Below, piece after piece: positions 35,203-47,500 of a stretch of DNA of 64,000 bases. Positions within the stretch are counted from its first letter, which is position 1; each line of letters starts with the position of its first letter. The stretch lies in the NCBI RefSeq assembly GCF_018294505.1, contig NC_057800.1, forward strand, positions 176,091,642-176,155,641. Reading direction: 5' to 3'. A program made the translations under genes and the position numbers. This stretch comes from Triticum aestivum (taxonomy: Eukaryota > Streptophyta > Magnoliopsida > Poales > Poaceae). The notes beneath the pieces are model-generated. The model was not told the DNA's origin. It ran no database searches and saw only the letters and a list, made by a program, of their open reading frames with translations.

Positions 35203-36869
35203 ATGGCTTCCGCCTCGCCGTCGTGGGTCATCCTGGGCAGCGTGCCGCGGGTGTCGGCCGCCGACGCCGACCTCCCCCAGGGCGCCGACCTCTCCCTCGC
35301 GCTGCCGGCGGCCCCCCGCGTCGCGCTCCTCACCATCCCCCCGCGCATCTTCCCGGGCCGCACCACCTCCAGAAGCTTCCCGTCCGTCCTCGCCGTCGAC
35401 GCCTCCGGCCTCCTCCTCCTCCACGCCGACCAAGGCCCCGCCAAGGGCCCCACCGTCATCGACCTCCCCAGCCGCCGCGAGTTCTTATGGCTCCCGACCG
35501 TCGCGGGCTACTTCCTCCTCGACGCCAAATCCGCCTCCGCGCTCCCGCTCCCCAACCCCGAGTACGTCATGCACCCGGGCCACCTCGGCCTCATCGCCTC
35601 CCCCGCCGACGCCGGCCACTACATGGTCGCTGAGCTCCAGATGATCCTCGGCGGCGACCGTGCCGACCTCCTCTGCTTCTCCTCCGAAGCCGGGGAATGG
35701 GTCACCAAGGACGTCCGCTACCCGCTTCCATCCCGCCCCTTGAGCCCCAACGGCGTGGTCTCGCACTCCGGGAGGCTCTGGTGGGTCGACCTCTCCTGGT
35801 GCCTCCTCACGTGCGACCCCTTCGCCGACGCGCCGGTGCTCAGGGTCGTCCCGCTTCCGGAGGGCAAGGCGCTCAAGTCCAAGGAAGCTTGGGGACTGCT
35901 CGACAAGTACCGCTGCGTGGCTGTCAGCGGCGCCAAGCTGCGGTTCGTGGATATGTACAGGAACCTTAACAGCGGCGGCTCTGTTCAGATCAGCGTCTGG
36001 ACGCTCGCTGATCCGGACTCCACGGAGTGGACGCTGGAGTCTGAGGCCACCTTTGCGGAGATCTGGGACGACGCGAGCTACAAGGCGACTGGCCTGCCAA
36101 GGAAGATCCCCGTGCTTGCGCTCATCCATCCTACGAACCCCGACGTGGTCTACTTCTTTCTGGACGAGCACCTGTTCGGCGTGGACGTGCGTGCTCGCAA
36201 GGTTGTGGAGTGTGAGGTCTACGAGCTGGTTCAGCCACCTAGGGAACACGTCACCACCCGTTTCGTTCACGCTTGGCAGCTGCCACAAGCTCTCTGCTCA
36301 GGTAATTCTACCGTCCACTGTTCTTTGATTGAACGTACATTCTTGTTAGACTGGAAATATTGGGTTTCTGTGTAGATATCAGAGGTGTATGATGTATGAT
36401 GTGGTGTCTGATTTTCTAACATCTCAGTTTTTTGTCGGAGAGAACATATGCAAACGTGTGGCTTCCTGAAATCCGTTATCTTTCCCTCTTTGTTTGTAGC
36501 ACTACGCTTCAAGGTATTAGAATGTTTTTGTTTTGTAATATTATGAGAATGCTTGTACTCCACCATTACTGTAAAACTGAAGGTATATAGGAGTACGTGT
36601 CAGCTCCTTCACCGTTTATTTGGTCGACTTGCCATTACTGTAACAAAAGGTATATAGTCATGAATGAGCATAATGAAGCAGCTATTAAACATAAGAACAA
36701 CCTAGTTTCTGTATTTGTCTAATGTCAGAAATCCATAGAAGCATTAGATGATCAAATGAACTGAGGCCTGTATCCCTTGCCTAACATAATATGCTGTCTG
36801 TCCTTTGAAGGTTCTGCAAAGGAGACTGAAGATGGCGTGAAAGAAGAGCTGCAGCAACTCCAGCTGTGA
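35203..36869 (+). CDS. DUF1618 protein gene A (two coding exons)
   Basis: Exon 1 is 35203-36301 and exon 2 is 36811-36869, joined across a GT-AG intron in phase 1, giving 385 residues. The ATG has a good context (CCGAGATGG). The DUF1618 region spans about residues 190-335, with [32 protein letters not shown] and [20 protein letters not shown]1618 proteins form a large, grass-expanded family of unknown biochemical role. No signal peptide or membrane segment is seen. A conserved intron in the 3' untranslated region (36912-37025) is likely, because gene B keeps the same splice sites. The frame is intact and GC-rich as usual for grass genes. A MITE sits in the promoter. Confidence 0.88.
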
Positions 36870-38549
36870 GACGAGATTGAGGAACGAGAACCAGAGTAAA
36901 CTTCTTAACAGGTTACGCTCATTGAGTTGTACATTCCATCGACGGAATTTAGTGCCTTTAGCACACTACTCATGCAGCCTGGTGTATTAAAACTTCCTTT
37001 GTAATTTTCTGTTCCTTGGTCGCAGGTAGGGGAGTAATACAAGTTATCAGGTGGCAATGGCGTCTTTTGGACAGCACTCGACTCAACGAAATTGGCAACA
37101 TGGCTGAAACATTTTGCTTGTTTTTCTTGTTATTATTGTGTAAGTTCAGATGTTAGTAGTGCGGTTTCTATGCTTGGATACTTGATCCACCGTCATGGTT
37201 CAGAACTGAAGTGATTATCCTTGGCAGCAAGGCATTAAGCTCTTGTTATGCTTCTGGCTCTTGTTAACTTTGTCAATCCATGCTCCTGCTTGGTTCGAAA
37301 AAATACTTGAAAAATGTCTTAATCTGTTTTTCATTTTTGGACTAGGATAGTATGTATTTTTTGTATTATCTGCAAAATCACCATAAGTTTTTTTCCTTTT
37401 GAACATCGTTTTTACCTAGTATTCGTACTCAGAAATAATGTTTACATAGATAGCATTTTTTCCGATGGGCTGGTTGATCGATGAAGGTGATATGATGTCG
37501 ACATGGAATTATTTTTTTGGCATGATCACAACAATAAATTAATTGACTCCTTAGAAATATGTAAGCAGCTCGGTCATTTGTACTAAGCCAAGATGTTGGG
37601 TGTGTAATATAGGAAAATAAAAATTTAGATAGCAAATAGATCACTCATTTGTACTTGAATTGGATTAGTACACTGAAATCAAGTCGGGATCACCAAAATC
37701 AAGTCATTTGTACTAAGCCGAGTTTCTAAGTTGTTTTTACATGATACAACGTCATTGCAAAACTGAAGTTCGTATCATGTTTATACATTTGCGTGTATGA
37801 CAATTTTGAAAAGGATTCCTGAAATGTTTTTTTTCTCGCAGACCAATTTAAAGGGTTAGTCCATTTTCCTGTTGATCGTGGGAACTTTTATGCCTTTTCC
37901 TTTTGGACAATTTTCTTTTTTGCGGTGTGGACAATATTTTCTTGCACCTAGATGGTGCACATTGGAATCAACGGAACACGGGCCTCTATGCTAAGTTACA
38001 GGAACCCAAAGCCTCTATTCTTCGGAGTGATATACCAAAACTTATAATTTTCCCCAACCAAGTTTGTTTTTCCGTCGGATGTACAAAGCCAGGAAGCGAC
38101 CGTGCATTTCACCCGTGTCTGTGTGCCAACTGCCACGGGACGTCTGGCACAGTGCAAGCGTCCCCGTTTCCATGATCGCGCCCGCGCCCCGAAGGCGACC
38201 TGCTCTGCTCCCTTCGTATCACCCGGACTGCAACCGCCAAGATGGCAGAAGATACTACGAGTACTACAGCAGTCAAAGCGCCTGTCAAACAACATCCCGT
38301 CCTTCTTTGCTTTACTGTAGCCTGTAGGCACTTTCCGACGAGCAGGATGAGCTTTTGATTTGAGGGATAATGAAGAGTCTGCAGCCTTGCAACTCTTGCT
38401 CCTGCCATTGATCGGAACTCCGGTGCTTGCCACGCTACAAAGGCTGCTACGGTGCTGCCCCCAGCTCTGCCCTCCACAGCAGCGCCGCTTGCCTCGCTTG
38501 CCAATCCTCCCACAAAACACTGACCCCCGTCGCAGTTCACCGTCACCAA
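36870..38549. other. Gene A 3' region and intergenic sequence
   Basis: Sequence to about 37300 is the 3' untranslated and flanking region of gene A. It is clearly homologous to 48256-48720 downstream of gene B, so the duplicated unit extends past the genes. From 37300 to about 38350 the sequence is AT-rich and I see no gene or repeat. 38350-38549 is the GC-rising leader of gene B. Confidence 0.6.
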
Positions 38550-41500
38550 ATGGCATCCGCGCGGTCCATTCCCCGAGCCGCCCGCTGCTTGATCCTCTTC
38601 GCTCCCATAGTCCCCGTCGTCGCCGCGGTCACCGTTCACCAGTCCAACGCCACAGCACGCGCACGCCAGATCGAGCGAGCCGCGTCGCTGCCCTGGGCCA
38701 TCCTCGGCAGCGTGCCGCGGGTGGCGGCCGCCGACGCCGACCTCCTTGCGGGCGCCGACCACTCCCTCGCGCTGCCGCCGCCCCCGCGCGTCGGGCTCCT
38801 CACCATACCCCCGCGCATCTTCGCCGACCGCACCACCTCCGACAACTTCCCCTCCGTCCTCGCCGTCGACCCCTCCGGCCTCCTCCTCCTCCACGCCAAC
38901 CAGGGCCGCGCCACGGGCCCCACCGTCATCAACACCCCCAGCCTTCGCGACTTCAGCTGGCGCCCGTTCGCCCCGGGCTACTTCGTCCTCGACGCCACCA
39001 CCGCCTCCGCCCTCCCGCTCCCGAAACCTGAGCTCATCATGCACATGGGTCACGTCGGCCTCATCTCCTCCCCGGCGGGTGGCGGCCACTACATGGTCGC
39101 CGAGCTCCAGCCGTTCGTCGGCGGTGACAAGGCCATCCTCCTGCGCTTCTCGTCGGAAGTCGGAGAGTGGGTCAGCAAGTACGTCGGCTACCCGCTTCCT
39201 GCCAGGATTCTGTGCCCCAACCGCGTGGTCTCGCACGCCGGGAGGCTCTGGTGGGTCGACCTCTCCTGGTGCCTCCTCACCTGCCACCCCTTCGAGGACG
39301 CGCCGGTGCTGAGAGTCGTCCCGCTGCCGGAGGGCAAGGCGCTCAAGCCCAGGGAAGCTTGGGGATTGCTTGACAAGTACCGATGCGTACGTGTCAGCGC
39401 CGGCAAGCTGCGGTTCGTGGACATGTACTCCAGGAACCGTGACAGCCGCGGCGCTACACAGATCAGCGTCTGGACGCTCGCCGATCCTGACACCACGGAG
39501 TGGACGCTGGAGTATGAGGCCACCTTTAAGGAGATCTGGGACGACGCGAGCTACAAGGCGACTGGTCTGCCCAGGAAGATCCCCGTGCTTGCGCTCATCC
39601 ACCCCACCAACCCGGACGTGGTCTACTTCTTCCTCGACGAGCATCTGCTCGGTGTCAACGTGCGTGCTCGCAAGGTTGTGGAGTGTGAGGTCTACGAGCT
39701 GGTTGCACCGCCTAGCGAGCACGTCGTCACCCGTTTCATTCACGCTTGGCAGCTGCCACCGGCTCTCTGCTCAGGTAACCGTAATTCTACTGTCTTTTTT
39801 CGTTGATTGTAGATTCTTGTTATTTATCTAGTGATTGGAAATGGTGTGCTTATGTGCAACATTGGAGAGATCAGATATGTTATCTGTATGATGTAACATC
39901 TCAGTTGTGGGAGAGAGCATATGCAAATGTTCAACTTTCAGGCTATGTATGTACGCTTAGCTTGTTATTAGTAATGCTGCAGGGAGGGCTTATGTTTAAT
40001 AAGTGTAAGGGTGATGAGGACATCAATACAATTGTTACACCCACAGCCCCTGCTGCTATACATACTGGACCAATTACTAGAGCTCGTGCACGCCAACTAA
40101 ATTACCAGGTACTTTCGTTTCTTGGTAATGATTCTAATGTTCATGAGAATATGATGCTGCCTAAATTGGATACATTTGTTTTGCTTACAAATGAAGGGCC
40201 TAGCTTGGAGAATGATGAACATTGGAGCAAGAACAAGTATGGAGATGATGGCATGCGCAAGGGGAACAAGAACGGAGTTACAAGTGATGATTTCAGGACT
40301 TTGAAGCCACCATAATGGATGCATGAAGCCTTGGACGAAATATACAAGATGCCACTTCATAAATTTCGTCCCGAGGCTATTTTAGGTGCTGCGTCACCTT
40401 ATTATTGGGCCAAGCCCATGTAATTTCGAAATACATAAGTATAGGCTATTTTTAGAGTCCGTATGTGTGGGGAAACAAGAGATAGGGTTGATTTCGGACC
40501 CCTCCACCAAGGGCCACGAAATTCCCCCCTCTTCCTCCATATATACAGCCCTTAGGGCATCGTTTAGACTTTGGGTTTTGTTTAGATTAAAAGTTCGCCA
40601 TAGCTGCAACTTCGCGTACTTCGTTTGTGTTCAACGACCAGACAAAGGCGTCACAGAACCCCACCTTGATAAATAAAGCTTTCATCTTATATTCGCAATA
40701 TCCAGATTGCAATCTTAGTTTCTTGCTTGTTCTTCGTTTGCTCGCAGGAAACAGACCCTCGTGGTCAGGTTGATCGTGCCCCGGCGTGGTCAATAACCTC
40801 TCGGAGTTGGTTTAGCGATTGCTAAGGCGCGACGTCCTCACACGTTCGTAGTCGGATCGTCAAAGTCGACTTCCACCAAAGCGAAATCCACCATCTCATC
40901 GAAAGACGGGACACCTTTGCCTCTATCAAGTGGTATCAGAGCAGTTTCCAGTTTTTGGGTCCGGGCAGTCGAAAAAAAAAATTTGTCGAAAAAAAAAATT
41001 TCGTGCCCATCCTGTCAGTTTGACCTAGGAAGAGTTTTGAGACACTCGCCATTATCGTGCTTTTTCGCAAAAAAAAAGCAGCGCAAAAAAAGAGCGCAAA
41101 AAAAAAGAGAGCGAAAAGAAAAAATTTCAGAGTGTGCTTTTCCCTTGTTTACGTGCCGCGCCGTGATTTTGTTGGTGTTCTAGGCTCGCGTCTCTAGCAC
41201 AGTCTAGCCTAGGACCAGCACAGTACCGTCGTTGAGCGTTTATTCAACTTTGCATCTCTGAATTGATTATTGCTGACCCTTTTTGCTAGCATACTATAAG
41301 CCTTCCCAGCTCCACATACATCTACGTCGTGTGTTTGACTCTTCCTGGTAATCGCTCTATCCAAGCTTTGAGAGTTTTTGACTACAACGGTTGCCGATCA
41401 CCGCCTGCTGCTGGGTAAGAACTGGTAAGAATTTGAGATTTGCTTGACGGATTTGTGATACACCACCACCACTTCTTAGTAGTTTGTAGGATCATATTCT

Positions 41501-44500
41501 TGTGTGTTTCTATTGCTGCTAACCATGCCAGGATCACAAGCCGACGAGATTGACTAGGAGAACTTATTGAACAAGGAGCTTCATGATAAGTTTCAGCAAA
41601 TGATGACTGAACAGGTGCAAGATGTGCTGAACAATTTTGAAGAGGCTATGGAGAAGATTACTGGCCTTGAGAAGACGTTCGAAACAAAGCTCGATAACAG
41701 ATTTAATGAACTACTTGCGCGTCTTCCACCACCGGCTGCACCTGTCGCACCTCTGCAACAACAACAACTACGCCCCCTTCCGAATCAGTATGGACGAGCA
41801 CAGCGTGTTCCTATTGAGCGAGGACAAAATTCTGGTGCCGCTGCTACTGCTGTTGGTGCTTCTTTGGCTCCTGCTACTGCTGCTGCTGGTACCCAGGAGG
41901 ATGATGATTATGTGGGAGATTATGAGGATGAGGTTGATCAAAATCCGAACTACGTGCAGCCACCAGCACCACCACCACCAGGTCGACCTCAGGTATATAT
42001 TCGTAATGGTAGGCCTGCACCACCACCTCAGGTACGAGATGATGTCCATATTCCTAAACTGAAATTGAATATTCCACCATTTGAGGGTAGATATGTTCCT
42101 GATATATATCTTACTTGGGAGTTAGAAACTGAACAACGATTTACATGTTTACAATATCCTGAGGAGAGACGAGTTGCTGCTGCTGTTTGTGCTTTCACTA
42201 GTTTTGCATGTGTATGGTGGTCTGAACATTGTAGATTATATCCTATTCCAACTACTTGGGCTGCTTTGAAAACTGCTATGCGTACGCGTTGGGTTCCACC
42301 ATATTATCAACATGAATTGCTTCAAAAATTGCAGCGTTTAAGACAAGGGAAAAATTCTGTAGAAGAATATTATCAGGAATTACAAACTGGCATGATTAGA
42401 TGTGGTATTGTCGAGGAGAATGAAGCTATGCTTGCACGTTTTCTGAGTGGATTAAATAAAGAGATTCAGACCATTCTAGACTATAAGGAGTATACTAATA
42501 TCACTCGTTTATTCCATCTTGCTTGTAAAGCTGAACGTGAAGTGCAGGATCGACAAGCATTGGGGCGAACTAACTTTTCTGCAGGCCGACCTTCATCATG
42601 GACACCACGTGCATCTTCTACTTCAACTGCACCAGCACCTCCATCCGGTGCCACCTCCAGCCGTGATACAAGAAAACAGGCACAACCACCATTATCTGCC
42701 AAGAGCGCACCTGCGGAGCCTGCACAGCGTTCTTCTTCTTCCATGGCATCAACAGGGCACACAAGTGATATTATTTGTCGTCGTTGTAAGGGAGGAGGTC
42801 ATTATGCGAGGGAATGCAAATCTCCGCGTGTGATGATTGCTACCGCGGATGGTGGATATGAGTCCGCTAGTGACTATGATGAGGAGACATTGGCTCTTAT
42901 TACACGTGAAGAACATGGTGGAGATGATTCTGATCATGAGACGCAATACATGGCTCCTGAAGACGCTGACATGCATGAATGTTTAGTTGCTGAACGTGTT
43001 TTGAGTGTGCAGGTCACACAAGCTGAGCAAAATCAGAGGCACAATTTGTTCCATACCAAGGGAGTTGTGAAGGAACGTTCTGTGCGCGTCATAATAGACG
43101 GAGGGAGCTGCAACAACTTGGCTAGCATGGAGATGGTGGAGAAGCTTTCTCTCACCACAAGACCACATCCACATCCTTACTACATCCAATGGTTCAACAA
43201 CAGCGGCAAGGTTAAGGTAACACGTACTGTTCGTGTGCATTTTAGTATCTCTACATATGCTGATTATGTTGATTGTGATGTGGTACCTATGCAAGCATGT
43301 TCCTTATTACTTGGTAGACCATGGCAATTTGATAAAAACTCTGTACACCATGGTAGAAACAATCACTATACTCTTGTTCATAAGGATAAAAATATTACTT
43401 TGCTTCCTATGACTCCTGATTCCATTTTGAAAGATGATATTAATAGAGCTAATAAAGCAAAACAGGAGAAGAATATGAGTGAAAATCAGATTGTGGCAAA
43501 AGAATTTGAGCAACAAATGAAGCCTAATAATAAACCATCTAGTGTTGCTTCTGAAATTAAATTGAAAAGTGCATGTTTATTTGCCACCAAATCTGATATT
43601 GATGAGCTAGATTTCAGCAAATCTGTTTGCTATGCTTTTGTGTGCAAAGAGGCATTATTTTCATTCGAGGATGTGCCTTCCTCTTTGCCTCCTGCTGTCA
43701 CTAACATTTTGCAGGAGTTCGCTGACGTTTTTCCACAAGACGTGCCACCGAGATTACCGCCTATTCGAGGGATTGAGCATCAGATTGACTTAATTCCCGG
43801 TGCTTCACTGCCAAACCGTGCACCATACCGTACCAATCCAGAGGAGACGAAGGAGATTATGCGTCAAGTACAAGAGCTTCTCGACAAAGGTTATATACGC
43901 GAATCCCTTAGTCCTTGTGCTGTTCCTATTATTCTAGTGCCAAAAAAGGATGGTACATCACGTATGTGTGTTGATTGTAGAGGCATTAATAATATTACTA
44001 TTCGTTATCGTCATCCTATTCCTAGGCTAGATGATGTGCTTGATGAATTGAGTGGCTCTACAATATTCTCCAAAGTTGATTTGCGTAGTGGCTACCATCA
44101 AATTCCTATGAAATTGGGAGATGAATGGCAAACAGCATTTAAAACTAAGTTTGGATTATATGAGTGGTTAGTCATGCCTTTTGGGTTAACTAATGCACCT
44201 AGTACTTTCATGAGATTAATGAACGAAGTTTTACGTGCTTTCATTGGACGATTTGTGATAGTTTACTTTGATGACATATTGATTTATAGCAGATCTTTGG
44301 AAGAACATTTGGAACATTTACGTGCTGTTTTTATTGCTCTACGTGATGCACGTTTGTTTGGTAACCTTGGGAAGTGCACCTTTTGCACCGACCGAGTATC
44401 TTTTCTTGGCTATGTTGTTACTCCACAGGGAATTGAAGTTGATAAAGCCAAGATTGAAGCTATTGAGAGTTGGCCGCAGCCCAAAACGGTCACACAAGTG

Positions 44501-47500
44501 AGGAGTTTTCTTGGCCTCGCTGGATTCTATAGGCGTTTTGTGAGAGATTTCAGCACCATTGCTGCACCTCTCAATGAGCTTACAAAGAAAGATGTGCCTT
44601 TTCTTTGGGGTACCGCACATGAAGAAGCCTTCACGGTATTGAAAGATAAGTTGACACATGCTCCTTTACTCCAACTTCCTGATTTTAATAAGACTTTTGA
44701 GCTTGAATGTGATGCTAGTGGAATTGGATTAGGAGGTGTGTTATTACAAGATGACAAACCTGTTGCATACTTTTCTGAAAAATTGAGTGGGCCTAGTCTG
44801 AATTATTCTACTTATGATAAAGAATTATATGCTCTTGTCCGGACTTTAGAAACATGGCAACATTATTTATGGCCCAAAGAATTTGTTATACATTCTGATC
44901 ATGAATCTTTGAAACATATTAAAAGTCAAGCTAAACTGAATCGTAGACATGCTAAATGGGTTGAATTCATTGAGACTTTCCCTTATGTCATTAAACACAA
45001 GAAGGGAAAAGAAAATGTTATTGCTGATGCATTGTCTCGTCGCTATACTATGCTTTCACAACTTGACTTCAAAATATTTGGTTTGGAGACCATCAAAGAT
45101 AAATATGTGCATGATGCTGATTTTAAAGATGTAATGCAGAATTGTAAAGAAGGAAGAATGTGGAACAAGTTTGTTGTTAACGATGGATTTGTGTTTCGTG
45201 CTAACAAGCTATGCATTCCAGCTAGCTCCGTTCGTCTTTTGTTGTTGCAGGAGGCGCATGGAGGAGGATTAATGGGACACTTTGGCGTGAAGAAGACGGA
45301 GGACGTACTTGCTACACATTTCTTTTGGCCAAAGATGAGACGGGATGTTGAGCGTTTTATTGCTCGCTGCACTACATGTCAAAAAGCTAAGTCACGACTC
45401 AATCCTCATGGTTTATATATGCCGTTACCTGTACCTAGTGTTCCTTGGGAGGATATATCTATGGACTTTGTTTTAGGTTTACCTCGAACAAAGAAGGGGA
45501 GGGATAGCATATTTGTTGTCGTGGATAGATTCTCGAAAATGGCACACTTTATACCATGTCATAAAAGCGATGATGCTGTTAATGTTGCTGATTTGTTCTT
45601 TCGTGAAATTATTCGCTTGCATGGTGTGCCAAATACTATTGTTTCAGATCGTGATACTAAATTTCTTAGCCACTTTTGGAGATGTTTATGGGCTAAGTTG
45701 GGGACTAAATTGCTTTTTAGTACTACTTGTCACCCCCAAACTGATGGACAAACTGAAGTAGTCAATAGAACGTTGTCTACTATGCTTAGGGCTGTTTTGA
45801 AGAATAATAAGAAAATGTGGGAGGAATGCTTGCCTCATATTGAATTTGCTTATAATCGTTCATTGCATTCTACTACTAAGATGTGCCCTTTTGAAGTTGT
45901 GTATGGTTTCCTACCTCGTGCACCTATTGATTTGTTGCCTCTTCCATCTTCGGAGAAGGTTAATTTTGATGCTAAACAACATGCTGAATTGATTTTAAAA
46001 ATGCATGAGTTAACTAAGGAAAACATTGAGCGCATGAATGCTAAATATAAACTTGCTGGAGATAAGGGTAGAAAACATGTTGTGTTTGCACCTGGAGATC
46101 TTGTTTGGTTACATTTGCGTAAGGATAGATTTCCTGATTTGCGCAAATCAAAGTTAATGCCACGTGCTGATGGTCCCTTTAAGGTGTTAGAGAAAATAAA
46201 TGATAATGCATATAAACTTGAGCTGCCTGCAGATTTTGGGGTTAGTCCCACTTTTAACATTGCAGATTTGAAGCCTTATTTGGGTGAGGAAGATGAACTT
46301 CCGTCGAGGACGACTTCATTTCAAGAAGGGGAGGATGATGAGGACATCAATACAATTGTTACACCCACAGCCCCTGCTGCTATACATACTGGACCAATTA
46401 CTAGAGCTCGTGCACGCCAACTAAATTACCAGGTACTTTCGTTTCTTGGTAATGATTCTAATGTTCATGAGAATATGATGCTGCCTAAATTGGATACATT
46501 TGTTTTGCTTACAAATGAAGGGCCTAGCTTGGAGAAGGATGAACATTGGAGCAAGAACAAGCATGGAGATGATGGCATGCGCAAGGGGAACAAGAACGGA
46601 GTTACAAGTGATGATTTCAGGACTTTGAAGCCACCATAATGGGTGCATGAAGCCTTGGACGAAATATACAAGATGCCACTTCATAAATTTCGTCCCGAGG
46701 CTATTTTAGGTGCTGCGTCACCTTATTATTGGGCCAGGCCCATGTAATTTCGAAATACATAAGTATAGGCTATTTTTAGAGTCCGTATGTGTGGGGAAAC
46801 AAGAGATAGGGTTGATTTCGGACCCCTCCACCAAGGGCCACGAAATTCCCCCCTCTTCCTCCATATATACAGCCCTTAGGGCATCGTTTAGACTTTGGGT
46901 TTTGTTTAGATTAAAAGTTCGCCATAGCTGCAACTTCGCGTACTTCGTTTGTGTTCAACGACTAGACAAAGGCGTCACAGAACCCCACCTTGATCAATAA
47001 AGCTTTCATCTTATATTCGCAATATCCAGATTGCAATCTTAGTTTCTTGCTTGTTCTTCGTTTGCTCGCAGGAAACAGACCCTCGTGGTCAGGTTGATCG
47101 TGCCCCGGCGTGGTCAATAACCTCTCGGAGTTGGTTTAGCGATTGCTAAGGCGCGACGTCCTCGCACGTTCGTAGTCGGATCGTCAAAGTCGACTTCCAC
47201 CAAAGCGAAATCCACCATCTCATCGAAAGACGGGACACCTTTGCCTCTATCAAAGGGGCTTCTTAAAATTGGGGCTTACAGAGTAAAACACTTCTATTTC
47301 AATGTCTAAATGGTCTTGTGTGGATGAGATGTACTATGACTTACCATTTACTATAGCACGGCTAATGCTAAATAAAAATTGCTAAAGCAATAGTGATCGA
47401 AATTCTGCCAATTTGCCCCTAGCGTATGTCCAAGAGTTCAATATACATTTTAGACTTCACTATATTAGGCACTGGATAGGTCCATATGCTTGCTCTTGGT

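Larger units (their letters stand above)
40012..47252 (+). mobile_element. Young Gypsy (chromovirus-type) retrotransposon in the gene B intron
   Basis: The element is 7241 bp with two 917-bp LTRs and a perfect TSD AAGGG (40007-40011 and 47253-47257). Primer site, polypurine tract and a nearly full polyprotein are present. By eye the LTRs differ at about seven positions (0.8%), which at 1.3e-8 per site per year is roughly 0.3 million years. LTR start TGATG, initiator-Met primer and a polyprotein tail inside the LTR recall the CRM chromovirus clade. This placement is tentative. It lies in the same orientation as the host gene. Confidence 0.93.

Noticed and set aside
35223..35633. Arginine/proline-rich plus-strand frame overlapping gene A, and similar ones over gene B
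   Set aside because: These are out-of-frame shadows of GC-rich exons with no independent start, splice or domain support.
38427..38549. Possible upstream start of gene B
   Set aside because: The frame is open, but the triplet at 38427 is TTG and the first ATG is at 38550, which has reasonable context.
38109..39743. Long minus-strand open frame (about 544 codons) opposite DUF1618 gene B; a similar one opposite gene A at 35485-36288
   Set aside because: Both lie antisense to GC-rich coding exons, where third-position GC suppresses stops on the other strand. No domain is recognisable and the sense genes explain the conservation.
41768..42049. Minus-strand tryptophan/serine-rich frame over the Gypsy gag
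   Set aside because: It is antisense to a proline/alanine-rich part of a clear Gag-Pol frame and is low-complexity.
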